DNA from: Petrimonas sulfuriphila
GTDB lineage: Bacteria > Bacteroidota > Bacteroidia > Bacteroidales > Dysgonomonadaceae
Assembly (NCBI GenBank): GCA_038561985.1
Contig: CP073276.1
Location: forward strand, 3,224,001 to 3,288,000
DNA length: 64,000 nt
Reading direction: 5' to 3'
The translations under genes and the position numbers were made by a program. The notes under the pieces were generated by a model that saw only the letters and a list, made by a program, of their open reading frames with translations, was not told the DNA's origin and made no database searches. Below are positions 36,352-45,099 of this stretch, piece after piece (the first letter of the stretch is position 1; each line of letters begins with the position of its first letter).

Positions 36352-36918
36352 TTAATTAGGGGTGTATACTACCGCAAGCACCTGAGCAGGCTCATCGCTT
36401 GCCGAGATTACCAGATGCTCTACTACTGAGTCGTAGTAAATGCTTTCACCGGTATTCAAAACAAACTTATCCGATCCGTATAAAACAGTTATCGATCCTT
36501 TCAAAACGTAGAGAAACTCTTCTCCCTCGTGTGAAGAAGGGGTCATTTTGGATGAGCCGGAAGGCTTTATGTCAATAAGGAACGGCTCCATATGCCTCCC
36601 CGATTTGCTTGCCGCTAAAGAAAAAAAATCGATGTGTGAATTATCATTGGTTAAATGGCTGGTAAAAGTAACCGGAGACGATTGCCTAGAGTTTTTATTG
36701 ACAACGGGCCCCATGTTTTCATTGTCATCAAGAAAGGTTCCTAATCTAACTCCCAGTGCCCTGGAAATTTTGATAAGCGATGACAGTGAAGGTATTTTTT
36801 CACTGTTAAAAATAAGTTCAATCTGCTCTACAGCCAAGCCTGCATTAGCCGCCAGCTCTTCCGCCGGAATATTTTTGCTGGCACACACCATTTTTATTTT
36901 CTCTGTAACAGGGTTCAT
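36352..36918 (-). CDS. XRE-family regulator with cupin sensor domain
   Basis: 188 aa. N-terminal helix-turn-helix at about 5-60 ([40 protein letters not shown]), then a cupin_2 domain at about 110-185 ([45 protein letters not shown]). Regulators of this form sense small acids or amines in the cupin barrel. It is the first gene of a two-gene unit with the acyl-CoA synthetase; in Bacteroidetes this pairing is common. Confidence 0.93.
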   Translation of the reverse strand: MNPVTEKIKMVCASKNIPAEELAANAGLAVEQIELIFNSEKIPSLSSLIKISRALGVRLGTFLDDNENMGPVVNKNSRQSSPVTFTSHLTNDNSHIDFFSLAASKSGRHMEPFLIDIKPSGSSKMTPSSHEGEEFLYVLKGSITVLYGSDKFVLNTGESIYYDSVVEHLVISASDEPAQVLAVVYTPN

Positions 36919-37108
36919 AAATTTCGTAAATATTTTTTTATTTCAGGGCACAAAACTACAAAAGTATTACGTTATCGGCAAATATAATTTTAATATGATA
37001 CGAAAAAACAATTATTTTGTCAATTATGAAATATATTTTACCTTGTCGGTAACAAATGGTTGAATCGCTAAAAAAAAGTTCTTCTGTTATTCGTTTTACT
37101 TTTTTTTG
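36919..37108. other. Intergenic region between the cupin regulator and yidC
   Basis: Very AT-rich, divergent promoter region. On the minus strand TACTTTTG (36959-36966) is a −7 match about 40 bp before the regulator start. No RNA gene or ORF is supported here. Confidence 0.4.
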
Positions 37109-37116
37109 TACCTTTG
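37109..37116 (+). promoter_or_regulatory. Putative −7 box for yidC
   Basis: TACCTTTG, consensus TAnnTTTG, 180 bp upstream of the yidC ATG; it would give a long leader that contains the hairpin at 37259-37284. Confidence 0.45.
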
Positions 37117-37258
37117 TAGCTTCGAGAAAAACGAGCTTAGTAAAGTTTACCATTTAGAGTCGTCTATGCTCATAATCCGGGCAAGTTTGGCTTCTGGTTG
37201 ATTTGATCAACGAAAATGTTGGTTTCGATTAAAAGAAATAGTTATTTTTGATAATTGC

Positions 37259-37284
37259 GAGAGTGATTCAATTCGCTCTCTTTT
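37259..37284 (+). promoter_or_regulatory. Terminator-like hairpin directly before the yidC start
   Basis: GAGAGTGA pairs with TCGCTCTC (8 bp, one G·U) across a 6-nt loop and is followed by TTTT, ending 12 bp before the yidC ATG. It could be an attenuator in the yidC leader or the end of an untranslated RNA. Confidence 0.4.
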
Positions 37285-37295
37285 ATTGTGTAAGG

Positions 37296-39260
37296 ATGGA
37301 TAAAAATACAATTATTGGTTTTTTACTGATTGGTGCAATAGTTATTGCTTTCACATTTTTAAACCGGCCCAGCCAGGAACAGATAGCGGAGCAGCAAAGA
37401 TTGCGCGATTCAATACAACAGGTTGAAAGCCAAAAGGCTGTGTCGGAAGCAGAACGATTAGCAACCGATGGTCCCCGGCAAACTTCTGAAATCAAACAAC
37501 AAAACAGAGCTGCCGATTTTTTCGCAACCGGAACACCTGCTGCCAATGATTCAATTGGTGCTCCAGCCGATTCAACAACAGAAACAAAGGCCGCTGAAGA
37601 AGAATTTGTCACCTTGGAAAATGAAAAGCTTAAATTGGTATTAAGCACATTGGGTGGAAGCATTCATGCAGTACAACTCAAAGGCGAGAAGAAATTTAAC
37701 GGCGATAGCCTTTATCTTTTTGAAGGCGACGAAGCTCGGTTTAACCTGGAACTCTTTAACCGCAACAGCGTTCGTTTATCCACGGAAGATCAATTGTTTA
37801 CTCCAATACTAACCGCAGACGGAAAGTCAGTGATAATGCGTTTAGAAAGTTCTCCGGAACAGCACATTGACTTAATCTACACCCTTCCTGCCAATGAATT
37901 CATGCTGGGCTTTGATATCCGGATAGCCGGAATGAAGAACGGTTTGCATCCGGAGAGTTTAACAAATTTCCGCATCAACTGGGAACAAAAAATACGTCAG
38001 CAAGAGCAGGGACGTCAGTTTGAAAACCGTTTCGCTCGATTGAACTACAGGTACCTAGGGCAAGATGTCCTGAAATTAAGTGACAGCAAAAACGAGCGGA
38101 AAGAACTTACCGAGCCGGTAAAATGGGTTGCGTTCAAAGATCAGTTCTTCAGCACGATCATTATTGCCGAAAAACCTTTCAGCAACACCATTCTTACATC
38201 ACAACCGCTCAGTACAACCGAATACATCAAGGATTATAAGGCTGAAACCTGGGTCCCGGTAACTGCCGACCCGCAGAAAGACGAACTCACCGCATCTTTT
38301 AATTACTATTTCGGGCCAAACCATTTTTATACACTGAAAAACTACGATAAAGCGATCAAGGAGAACAATCAGAAACTTTATCTGGAAGAACTGGTAGATT
38401 TAGGATACAAATGGTTAAGTTGGATCAACAAATATTTCACCATTCCCGTATTTAATTACTTCCTGAAATTCGATTGGGGAATGGGAATCATTATTCTTAT
38501 AATGACACTTTTAATCAAGTTGATCATTCTTCCGTTGACATATAAGTCGTTTAAATCATCTGCGAAAATGCGTGTGCTACGCCCGCAAATCAAAGAAATT
38601 GAAGCCAAATATCCCGGACAGGATAAGGAAATGATGCTCAAACGTCAACAGGCCACTATGGAACTTTATAACAAAGCTGGGGCAAGCCCTATGAGCGGAT
38701 GTTTCCCGATGTTGCTTCAAATGCCTATTTTGCTTGCTTTTTTCTTCTTTTTCCCTTCGGCAATCGAGTTGCGCCAGCAAAGTTTTCTGTGGGCACACGA
38801 CCTTTCCACATTCGACTCCATTATAAGGTGGGAGGCTAATATTCCGTTTATTTCGAAGTTCCTCGGGAACCACATCAGCTTGTTTTGTTTATTGATGACG
38901 GTAGTGAACGTGTTTTACACCAAATACAACATGGCGGCCACCGATACCGGGCAGACCCAAATGCCGGGAATGAAATCGATGCCCATTCTTATGTCCGTTA
39001 TGATGTTCTTTTTCCTGAACTCTTATCCCGCAGGTTTGAATTACTATTATTTCTTATCCACATTGTTCACCATTGGGTTTACGTTCCTGTTCAAACAGTT
39101 TCTGAACGAAGATAAACTGCTTGCCCAGCTGGAAGCCAACAAGAAAAAGCCCAAAAAACAATCGGGTTTTATGGCTCGACTGGCTGAAGCTCAAAAAATG
39201 CAGGAAAAACAAGCTCGCGAAAGGGCAAAAGAAGCAGCAAAGAAAAATTACCGCAAGTAA
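37296..39260 (+). CDS. yidC: Membrane protein insertase YidC
   Basis: 654 aa from the ATG giving MDKNTIIGFLLIGAIVIAF; a longer frame upstream runs through the leader hairpin and lacks a ribosome site. N-terminal TM at about 5-22, a large periplasmic beta-domain to about residue 350, and the conserved 5-TM insertase core at about 385-600: FDWGMGIIILIMTLLIKLIILPLTYKS, coiled hairpin LRPQIKEIEAKYPGQDKEMMLKRQQATMELYNKAGASPMSGCFPMLLQMPI, then three further TMs. Lys/Arg-rich C-terminal tail (KKKPKKQ, ARERAKEAAKKNYRK) contacts ribosomes. Works with or without SecYEG to insert inner-membrane proteins. Confidence 0.96.
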   Translation: MDKNTIIGFLLIGAIVIAFTFLNRPSQEQIAEQQRLRDSIQQVESQKAVSEAERLATDGPRQTSEIKQQNRAADFFATGTPAANDSIGAPADSTTETKAAEEEFVTLENEKLKLVLSTLGGSIHAVQLKGEKKFNGDSLYLFEGDEARFNLELFNRNSVRLSTEDQLFTPILTADGKSVIMRLESSPEQHIDLIYTLPANEFMLGFDIRIAGMKNGLHPESLTNFRINWEQKIRQQEQGRQFENRFARLNYRYLGQDVLKLSDSKNERKELTEPVKWVAFKDQFFSTIIIAEKPFSNTILTSQPLSTTEYIKDYKAETWVPVTADPQKDELTASFNYYFGPNHFYTLKNYDKAIKENNQKLYLEELVDLGYKWLSWINKYFTIPVFNYFLKFDWGMGIIILIMTLLIKLIILPLTYKSFKSSAKMRVLRPQIKEIEAKYPGQDKEMMLKRQQATMELYNKAGASPMSGCFPMLLQMPILLAFFFFFPSAIELRQQSFLWAHDLSTFDSIIRWEANIPFISKFLGNHISLFCLLMTVVNVFYTKYNMAATDTGQTQMPGMKSMPILMSVMMFFFLNSYPAGLNYYYFLSTLFTIGFTFLFKQFLNEDKLLAQLEANKKKPKKQSGFMARLAEAQKMQEKQARERAKEAAKKNYRK

Positions 39261-39296
39261 ACGTAGAATTTTCAATAATTTCAACGATAGAAAATG

Positions 39297-39327
39297 GCCC
39301 GGGAGAATTTTTCTCTCGGGCTGTTTT
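39297..39327 (+). terminator. Rho-independent terminator after yidC
   Basis: GCCCGGGAGAA pairs with TTCTCTCGGGC (11 bp, one G·U) around a 3-nt loop, followed by TGTTTTCC. Confidence 0.8.
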
Positions 39328-39733
39328 CCTTTTAAACCGAACCTTCTTCATCCGGTATCGGCATACCGGCATGCCTTTGGGCAATTTGTTTAAAATAGGT
39401 TTACAAGGTGCCCTTGTTGGCACTCTCTGGTTCAGCCGCATCCTTTTCAAGTGTTACAAGATATTTTAGCACTATTGAATCTTCAATTTTTATCTCCAGC
39501 TTAATCTTCGTCGAATCTGCCAATAACCTTACGAACTCAATCAGTTTCTCTTGGGTAAGACTTTTTACAATTTTCTTCCTGATTTTCTTCTTTTTTAGGT
39601 TGCAGAGTAAGTTTTCCCTAAAATCCCAAGTACTTGTTGAACTTATTTTTTGAATAGTTGTTTTAAGATTGAGGTTGAAAATTAAAAATAATACTACTGA
39701 TTCAATCAAAAGTAAACTACAAATATTATCGGT
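39328..39733. other. About 400-bp gap downstream of yidC; possible minus-strand remnant
   Basis: No confident gene. On the minus strand an open frame (39401 up to about 39709) encodes a Lys-rich, charged sequence (KKKKIRKKIVKSLTQEKLIEF, LEIKIEDSIVLKYLVTLEKD) after a hydrophobic stretch. It has protein-like composition but no ATG outside the opposing gene, only a TTG that overlaps a TACTTTTG −7-like box at 39707-39714. Either a small gene with an unusual start or a decayed one. Confidence 0.25.
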
Positions 39734-40057
39734 ATGAGTAAAGAGAAAACTATTATTGAGTACGATGAAGATGAATCCGTAAAATTTATACGGAAAAGTC
39801 TGCCTGAAGAAATGCAAAACGAATTTTCGGATGACGAAATCAACTACATCGTTGATTTGGTATATGAGTTTTACGAAGAGAAGGGCTTTCTGGATGAAGA
39901 TGATGACAAAGACATTGAGATTGACGAAGATGAGCTATTGGACTATGTTATTAAAAACGCCCGTAAAGACAAGATCAGGGATTTTACCGATGAACAGGTC
40001 GAAGCTATCGTTGCCGGTGAATTAGCGTATTGCGACACTTTGAATCTTTTTGAATAA
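39734..40057 (+). CDS. Small acidic protein of unknown function
   Basis: 107 aa cytoplasmic protein without signal or TM. Very acidic in the middle (EEKGFLDEDDDKDIEIDEDELLDYV) with helical segments on both sides (FSDDEINYIVDLVYEFY and FTDEQVEAIVAGELAY). The repeated pattern of xxDExxxxIV suggests two related helical hairpins. I do not recognise a named family; similar short acidic proteins are common in Bacteroidales. 45 bp upstream of the OmpA-like gene. Confidence 0.75.
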   Translation: MSKEKTIIEYDEDESVKFIRKSLPEEMQNEFSDDEINYIVDLVYEFYEEKGFLDEDDDKDIEIDEDELLDYVIKNARKDKIRDFTDEQVEAIVAGELAYCDTLNLFE

Positions 40058-40102
40058 TTCTTTTAACAAATCAATTAACTATATTTTCCAAAAACATTAA
40101 CT

Positions 40103-40783
40103 ATGAAACAGATTTTTAAATTTTTTGGCATCATTATTCTAGGTGGTGCTTTGGTATTATCCGGTTGTGGAACAAGCAACACGGTTAAAGGTACAGGTAT
40201 TGGTGCAGGTGCAGGCGCAGCAGTAGGAGCCGGTGTAGGTGCAATTGCAGGCGGAGGCAAAGGCGCAGCTTGGGGTGCAGGAATCGGCGCTGTTCTCGGT
40301 GGAGCTGCTGGTGCCATTATTGGAAACAAGATGGATAAGCAGGCAGCTGAGCTGGAACAAATTGAAGGAGCACAGGTTGAAAAGATCAACGAAGGCGAGG
40401 CTATAAAGGTTACTTTCGAATCAGGAATCCTTTTTGCAACCAACTCAAGCACCTTAAACACAGCATCACGTGCTTCCCTGGACAAATTTGCCACATCTCT
40501 GTTGAATAACCCCGATACAGATGTTAAAATCTATGGGCATACCGACAGTACGGGTAGTGACGCTATCAACAATCCGCTCTCTGATCGTCGTGCAGAATCA
40601 GTTTACAATTACCTCGTATCCAAAGGTGTAGCAGGAACTCGCATGACTTCTCAAGGTTACGGATCCTCCCAACCGGTTGCCGACAACAGTACAGTCGCCG
40701 GAAGAGCTCAGAACCGCCGTGTAGAAGTTTTCATTCTTCCAAATGCCAAGATGGTAAAAGAAGCTCAGGAACAAGTAAAATAA
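40103..40783 (+). CDS. OmpA-family lipoprotein with glycine-zipper domain
   Basis: 226 aa. Signal with lipobox VLSGC (Cys20), then a glycine-zipper segment at about 29-75 made of GxGAGAG/GGAAGA repeats, then an OmpA C-terminal domain at about 105-215: VTFESGILFATNSSTLNTASRASLDKFA, VKIYGHTDSTGSDAINNPLSDRRAESVYNYLVSKGV, GYGSSQPVADN and AGRAQNRRVEVFI. The Asp/Arg pair (TDS, NRRVEV) for diaminopimelate binding is intact. Tethers outer membrane to peptidoglycan, YiaD-like. Confidence 0.93.
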   Translation: MKQIFKFFGIIILGGALVLSGCGTSNTVKGTGIGAGAGAAVGAGVGAIAGGGKGAAWGAGIGAVLGGAAGAIIGNKMDKQAAELEQIEGAQVEKINEGEAIKVTFESGILFATNSSTLNTASRASLDKFATSLLNNPDTDVKIYGHTDSTGSDAINNPLSDRRAESVYNYLVSKGVAGTRMTSQGYGSSQPVADNSTVAGRAQNRRVEVFILPNAKMVKEAQEQVK

Positions 40784-40803
40784 TTAATAAAGGTAGGCTA
40801 TAT

Positions 40804-40838
40804 AAAATCGCATTATCGGTTTCGGTAGTGCGATTTTT
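40804..40838 (+). terminator. Terminator after the OmpA-like gene
   Basis: AAAATCGCA pairs with TGCGATTTTT around a partly paired 16-nt loop; lies between the OmpA-like and GAF genes. Confidence 0.65.
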
Positions 40839-40852
40839 AGTTGAACAAAAGC

Positions 40853-41329
40853 ATGGCAGAAGAGATAATTATTCCGGAAGGAATTTCAAAAGCAGAAAAA
40901 TATGAAACTTTAATCCTGCAATTAAAGCCATTGGTAGAGTCTGAAACAGATGTGATAGCCAACATGGCAAACATTTCTGCAGCCTTAAAAGAAATTTTCA
41001 GATTCTTTTGGGTAGGTTTTTATATCGTCAGAGACGAACAGTTGGTACTGGGACCTTTTCAGGGTCCGGTTGCCTGTACGCGTATCCGGTACGGAAAGGG
41101 AGTGTGTGGCACGGCATGGAAAGAGCAAAAACCAATTCTTGTTCCCAATGTAGATGAATTTCCCGGACACATTGCCTGTAGTTCTTTGTCCAGATCAGAA
41201 ATTGTCGTTCCCGTTTTTCATTACGGAAAAATTACTGCGGTCTTGGATGTGGACAGTGAATTTCTCAACCATTTTGATGAGACAGATGAGAAATTCCTGT
41301 CGGAAATAGCGGGATGGATCAAATTCTGA
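40853..41329 (+). CDS. GAF-domain free-methionine-(R)-sulfoxide reductase
   Basis: 158 aa from the ATG giving MAEEIIIPEG; a TTG four codons upstream lies in the terminator tail and is less likely. Reduces free Met-R-sulfoxide with thioredoxin. GAF fold with FFWVGFYIVRDEQLVLGPFQGPVACTRI. The three conserved cysteines are Cys75, Cys85 and Cys109, with the same spacing (10 and 24) as the E. coli enzyme, and the last sits in HIACSSLSRSEIVVP. Stands just upstream of tRNA-Gly. Confidence 0.93.
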   Translation: MAEEIIIPEGISKAEKYETLILQLKPLVESETDVIANMANISAALKEIFRFFWVGFYIVRDEQLVLGPFQGPVACTRIRYGKGVCGTAWKEQKPILVPNVDEFPGHIACSSLSRSEIVVPVFHYGKITAVLDVDSEFLNHFDETDEKFLSEIAGWIKF

Positions 41330-41361
41330 GAAATAAATTTCTAAAGTTCAAAAAAACAAAT

Positions 41362-41369
41362 TATCTTTG
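41362..41369 (+). promoter_or_regulatory. Putative −7 box for tRNA-Gly
   Basis: TATCTTTG, consensus TAnnTTTG, 49 bp before the tRNA. Confidence 0.5.
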
Positions 41370-41418
41370 CAACATGAATTCAGTCCATCCGCTGAATCCT
41401 TACAAAATAAACCCCTTT

Positions 41419-41491
41419 GCGGAAATAGCTCAGTTGGTAGAGCATAACCTTGCCAAGGTTAGGGTCGCGAGTTCGAGTCTCGTTTTCCGCT
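41419..41491 (+). tRNA. tRNA-Gly (GCC)
   Basis: Complete cloverleaf: acceptor GCGGAAA with TTTCCGC and discriminator T, D-arm AGCTCAGTTGGTAGAGC, anticodon arm TAACC-TTGCCAA-GGTTA (anticodon GCC), T-arm GCGAG-TTCGAGT-CTCGT. CCA is not encoded. Confidence 0.97.
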
Positions 41492-41502
41492 CAAATGTTA
41501 GT

Positions 41503-41539
41503 ATATACGCTCCAAAAACCATCGTTTTGGAGCGTATAT
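41503..41539. terminator. Perfect 15-bp hairpin after tRNA-Gly
   Basis: ATATACGCTCCAAAA and its exact complement separated by 7 nt. The A and T runs sit inside the stem rather than after it, so a bidirectional terminator or processing hairpin is likely. Confidence 0.65.
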
Positions 41540-41605
41540 TGCTTAACAACCGGGCTTTCTAAACTCAATTAAAACCTATACCGATAGTACTAAATTTAAA
41601 GCAAC

Positions 41606-42676
41606 ATGAAAAAGGTTTCCGTTTTTTTAATGTTATGCAGCGTTTTGTCCCTTCAAGCACAACTACGCAACAACGATGTTTACGAGGTAACGGAGATGGA
41701 TAATTCGCGCGTGAGAAGCGAAATTCACATTCCTGACATTGACGGTTATAAAACATTGAAATGCGATTTTCACATTCACACCGTTTTTTCAGATGGAAAG
41801 GTCTGGCCCGATATCCGGGTAGCAGAAGCCTGGCAGGAAGGATTGGATGCCATTGCCATAACCGATCACATTGAGTATCGGCCGAACAAAGAAACCCTCA
41901 AGGGAGACCTGAACGAATCGTATAAAATTGCCAAAAGAGCCGGAGATGCCACCGGATTTATGGTTATTCACGGAACAGAAATCACCCGAAGCAAACCCCT
42001 GGGTCATCTCAACGCACTTTTCATCAGTGATGCCATGCCCTTGGATATTGAAGATCCCCTGGAGGCTATTGAGAAAGCTATACAACAAGGTGCGTTCATT
42101 ATGTGGAATCACCCCGGCTGGCCCGATGACAAATCAACCCTTTACCCCGTTCACGAAGAACTGATAAAAGCCGGAAAAATTCACGGTGTAGAAGTATTTA
42201 ATTACATGGAATATTATCCGGTAACTTTTGACTGGAGCAAAAATAATAATCTGGCTTTTATGGCCAATACAGATATTCATGGTTTGATAAATACCGACTA
42301 CGGTGCGGGGAACAAAATCCGTCCCATGACACTCGTTCTGGCCAAAGAGCGAAGTGTGGAAAGCATCAAGGAAGCTCTGTTTGCAAAACGAAGTATCGCT
42401 TATTTTCACGGTGAGCTGGCAGGTAAACCGGAACACCTGAAAGGCTTGCTGAAAGCCTCCGTGAAAATACGTATCATCAATGAAAAACGAGCAGAAGTAA
42501 CTAATATCTCCGACATTACTTACCGGGCAGTTTCCGGCAATAATTTATACATTCTCCCAGCAAATAAAACCGTCTTACTAACTATTCCTGGACCTGAAAC
42601 CGTTTTTACCGTAGAGAATTGTCATACCGGGAACGGAGAAAAATTAACCGTCACCGTTTCGGATTTCGATATTTAG
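41606..42676 (+). CDS. Exported PHP-domain phosphoesterase (Sb-PDE-like)
   Basis: 356 aa. Signal peptide to about residue 19 (SLQAQ). PHP metal motifs: KCDFHIHTVFSDGKVWPDIR (first His pair), IAITDHIEYRP, VIHGTEITRSKPLGHLNALFI, AFIMWNHPGWPD and FMANTDIHG. This set of His/Asp residues predicts a trinuclear metal site. NCBI groups such proteins as Sb-PDE-type phosphodiesterases; the actual ester is unknown. The last 80 residues form a beta-rich tail. Followed by an exported oxidoreductase after 24 bp, so the pair may degrade one compound. Confidence 0.88.
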   Translation: MKKVSVFLMLCSVLSLQAQLRNNDVYEVTEMDNSRVRSEIHIPDIDGYKTLKCDFHIHTVFSDGKVWPDIRVAEAWQEGLDAIAITDHIEYRPNKETLKGDLNESYKIAKRAGDATGFMVIHGTEITRSKPLGHLNALFISDAMPLDIEDPLEAIEKAIQQGAFIMWNHPGWPDDKSTLYPVHEELIKAGKIHGVEVFNYMEYYPVTFDWSKNNNLAFMANTDIHGLINTDYGAGNKIRPMTLVLAKERSVESIKEALFAKRSIAYFHGELAGKPEHLKGLLKASVKIRIINEKRAEVTNISDITYRAVSGNNLYILPANKTVLLTIPGPETVFTVENCHTGNGEKLTVTVSDFDI

Positions 42677-42700
42677 TAAAATTTTAAATATGTATGCCAT

Positions 42701-43972
42701 ATGAACAGACGAAATTTTATAAGAAATGTATCTGCACTCTCTACGCTGACCATTTTAAAGCCCGAAATTGTTTTTGCATCCAATACCAATTCTGCCGTGA
42801 GGATCGGGCTGATTGGGTGTGGGTCTCGCGCAACGGGAATATTGGGCAGCATGGCCGACAATGCCAACATTCATATCACTGCCCTTGCCGATATCTTTGA
42901 AGATAAAGTCATCAAAGGAATAGAGTTTGCTAATGGACTGAACAAAAAAAGAAACTATGCGGCAGTAGCTAAGAACAAAACATATGTTGGATCAGATGCT
43001 TATCTCAGGTTATTGGAAGATAAAGAGGTAGATGCTGTCATCATTGCTTCTCCCGGTTACTCACATCCTCAAATACTGGAAGATACCGTAGCTGCCGGAA
43101 AACATGTTTATTGCGAAAAACCGTTAGCGGTTGATGCGGACGGATGCAACCAGATTATCCGGACAGCCAATACCATTAACGGAAAGATTTCGGCTTTCGA
43201 CGGTTTTCAGATCCGTTACGCAACACCCTACGTTGAAATGGCAAAAAGAATAAAAAGAGGCGATATAGGTGAACTTGTTACAGTACAACTTTACTATTTC
43301 TCATCAGGTGCTGCCATAATACCTTACGAAGGAATGTCATACGATGAGATGCGTATCCGGAACCACTATCATTTCCACGAAATTTCGGGAGGATGTTACC
43401 TCGACCAGGCCATTCATATGATCGATGTTTGCAACTGGATTCTCGGTACCACTCCGCTATACGCAATTGGAGACGGCAGCAAAAAGGGCGGACCAGATTT
43501 TGGAAATGCCTGGACCAACTACCAGGTAATATACAAATATCCCAACGATGTAAACGTATCTGTTCATTCTTCCAAGTTCGGAAAAGTTTTTGGTGATGTA
43601 TGCGCCCGATTCATCGGGACCAAAGGGTTGGCAGAAGCACATTACAGCGGAGGAGTCTTTATCAACGGCGACAACAAATGGGATTCGGGAATTGTGCGTT
43701 CTGCATCGGAACTGACTCCGGAATCCATAGCAAAAGGTGCCAGTTCATCTTCACTGGACGATGCCGACCCCAACAAAGGCAAAGCTTTCATCGAAAGCAT
43801 TACCAGTGGGAATTATTTAAACCAACTGGAATCGGGCTGCCACTCAACGTTGAGTGCGATCCTGGGAAGAGAGGCTGCTTCGAAACAAGAAAAGATAATG
43901 TGGGACGAATTGATTTACACTCCTCAGAAAATTGACCCAAAATTGGATTTAAAACAGTTTCCGAGAAAATAA
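42701..43972 (+). CDS. Gfo/Idh/MocA-family oxidoreductase with Tat-like signal
   Basis: 423 aa. N-terminus MNRRNFIRNVSALSTLTILKPEIVFA has a twin-Arg motif, so export of the folded, NAD(P)-loaded enzyme is likely. Rossmann fold starts RIGLIGCGSRATGILGSMAD, followed by VDAVIIASPGYSHPQILEDTVAAGKHVYCEKPLAVDADGCN, with the family EKP motif. C-terminal substrate domain contains HYHFHEISGGCYLDQAIHMIDVCNW. Sugar or cyclitol dehydrogenase or NAD-dependent hydrolase; substrate open. Probably co-transcribed with the PHP gene. Confidence 0.9.
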   Translation: MNRRNFIRNVSALSTLTILKPEIVFASNTNSAVRIGLIGCGSRATGILGSMADNANIHITALADIFEDKVIKGIEFANGLNKKRNYAAVAKNKTYVGSDAYLRLLEDKEVDAVIIASPGYSHPQILEDTVAAGKHVYCEKPLAVDADGCNQIIRTANTINGKISAFDGFQIRYATPYVEMAKRIKRGDIGELVTVQLYYFSSGAAIIPYEGMSYDEMRIRNHYHFHEISGGCYLDQAIHMIDVCNWILGTTPLYAIGDGSKKGGPDFGNAWTNYQVIYKYPNDVNVSVHSSKFGKVFGDVCARFIGTKGLAEAHYSGGVFINGDNKWDSGIVRSASELTPESIAKGASSSSLDDADPNKGKAFIESITSGNYLNQLESGCHSTLSAILGREAASKQEKIMWDELIYTPQKIDPKLDLKQFPRK

Positions 43973-43985
43973 AACCTGAAAAATA

Positions 43986-44017
43986 TTTTGTAAAGGTTTA
44001 AAAAAGATTTAACTTTG
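43986..44017 (+). promoter_or_regulatory. Promoter of the tRNA-Leu pair
   Basis: TTTTG at −33, exactly 19 nt, then TAACTTTG at −7: the best fit to the Bacteroidetes consensus in this window. 56 bp before the first tRNA. Confidence 0.75.
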
Positions 44018-44073
44018 CAGCCACAAAAAATGAACACGGCAGTGGCCGTATATTTCTATAAGTAGTGGAGCAC

Positions 44074-44157
44074 GCCCGGATGGCGGAATTGGTAGACGCG
44101 CTAGTTTCAGGGACTAGTGTTGGAAACGATGTGCAGGTTCGAGTCCTGTTCCGGGCA
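44074..44157 (+). tRNA. tRNA-Leu (CAG)
   Basis: Class II tRNA with a long variable arm. Acceptor GCCCGGA with TCCGGGC and discriminator A; anticodon arm CTAGT-TTCAGGG-ACTAG, anticodon CAG; T-arm GCAGG-TTCGAGT-CCTGT. CCA not encoded. Confidence 0.96.
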
Positions 44158-44173
44158 CTTCGCAAACATGTTT

Positions 44174-44257
44174 GCGCAGGTGGTGAAATTGGTATACACG
44201 CTACTTTGAGGGGGTAGTGCCGGTTACGGCGTGTGAGTTCGAGTCTCATTCTGCGCA
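44174..44257 (+). tRNA. tRNA-Leu (GAG)
   Basis: Class II tRNA: acceptor GCGCAGG with TCTGCGC and discriminator A; anticodon arm CTACT-TTGAGGG-GGTAG, anticodon GAG; T-arm GTGAG-TTCGAGT-CTCAT. It lies 16 bp after tRNA-Leu(CAG) and its 3' end adjoins the accessory island. Confidence 0.96.
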
Positions 44258-45079
44258 CATCCTGACACATGTCAGAAAAAAAAGTATTGGACTCATTCTT
44301 TTTTTGTGTTAATTTGTTGATACTCTGATATATAAAATGAACCGCAGAGTTTATTCTTTGAGTTCGATGTCGTGTACCGTCAAATTCTAAATATTCAGGA
44401 AAGATCGAACTTATTATCATTCTTTTCTCTTCAATATCCCCGTTTTCATAGCGTTTATCTATATTAGCGACATACTTTAATGAAGAAGTCATTAAATCTC
44501 TTATTTCTGCATTTATGTCAGCTAAATCATTTAATTTCTTTTCTAGTTCATCTATTTTTGATTTGGTTATTCTTTTAAGTTCTCTAAAATCATCATACTC
44601 CATTTCGCCATCGGCATTCATAATAAGGGCATTTTGATAGCGCTTATTTAATGTATCGAGTTGGGCAATGATTTGGGCACGTTCACTATTCTGTGATTTC
44701 GTCTGTTTATTGAAATCATTTAAAAATGACTCAATACAAACATCAACAATACCAGGTTTAGGAGATAAATACCGTAATTGTTTCACAAAAGCTTCATTGA
44801 CGTCTTCAGCTTTAAATCTTGTTCCACAGGATGACGTACAATGATAATAATAATAGTAGACACCCATTTTTCCTTTAGAGGCACTGCCAGTCAACATCCT
44901 TGTGCATTTAGGACATTTAATAAATCCTCTTAAAGGCAAATTATCCACTGACACGATTTTTGGTTTTATTTCGCGCTTCCTACCATCAAGGACAGCTTGA
45001 ACTTCAAAGAACATTTTTTCACTGATAAGGGGTACGTGCTGACCATCCACAAAATAGCCAACTTCGTCCTGGACTTGCA
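44258..45079 (-). pseudogene. Large serine recombinase, C-terminal fragment at the island edge
   Basis: Only the second half of a site-specific recombinase remains: end of the recombinase domain (DEVGYFVDGQHVPLISEKMFFEVQAVLDGRKR), zinc beta-ribbon (GFIKCPKCTRMLTGSASKG ... HCTSSCGTRFKAEDVNEAFV), a coiled coil (FRELKRITKSKIDELEKKLNDL) and the C-terminal FPEYLEFDGTRHRTQRINSAVHFIY. The catalytic-serine domain, about 250 residues, is missing because an IS3-type element abuts at 45080. At the other end the frame has no stop of its own: it runs on through the complement of both tRNA-Leu genes, which suggests that the gene end coincides with the integration junction at the tRNA. It is therefore a dead integrase of the island. 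Confidence 0.8.
44262..44275. repeat. Small palindrome just after tRNA-Leu (GAG)
   Basis: CTGACACATGTCAG, two 6-bp arms with CA between them, 4 bp past the tRNA 3' end and overlapping the last recombinase codons. Candidate att core or recombinase terminator stem; unproven. Confidence 0.35.
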
Positions 45080-45099
45080 AACTTAATTGAGACAAAAAG

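Noticed and set aside
39401-39709. Minus-strand Lys-rich frame downstream of yidC as a gene
   Set aside because: Protein-like composition but no ATG outside the opposite gene and no family match; left as a note on the gap, not called a CDS.
43998-44257. C-terminal extension of the recombinase across both tRNA-Leu genes as real protein
   Set aside because: It is the complement of two structured tRNAs and has no relation to recombinase C-termini; treated as read-through beyond the junction.
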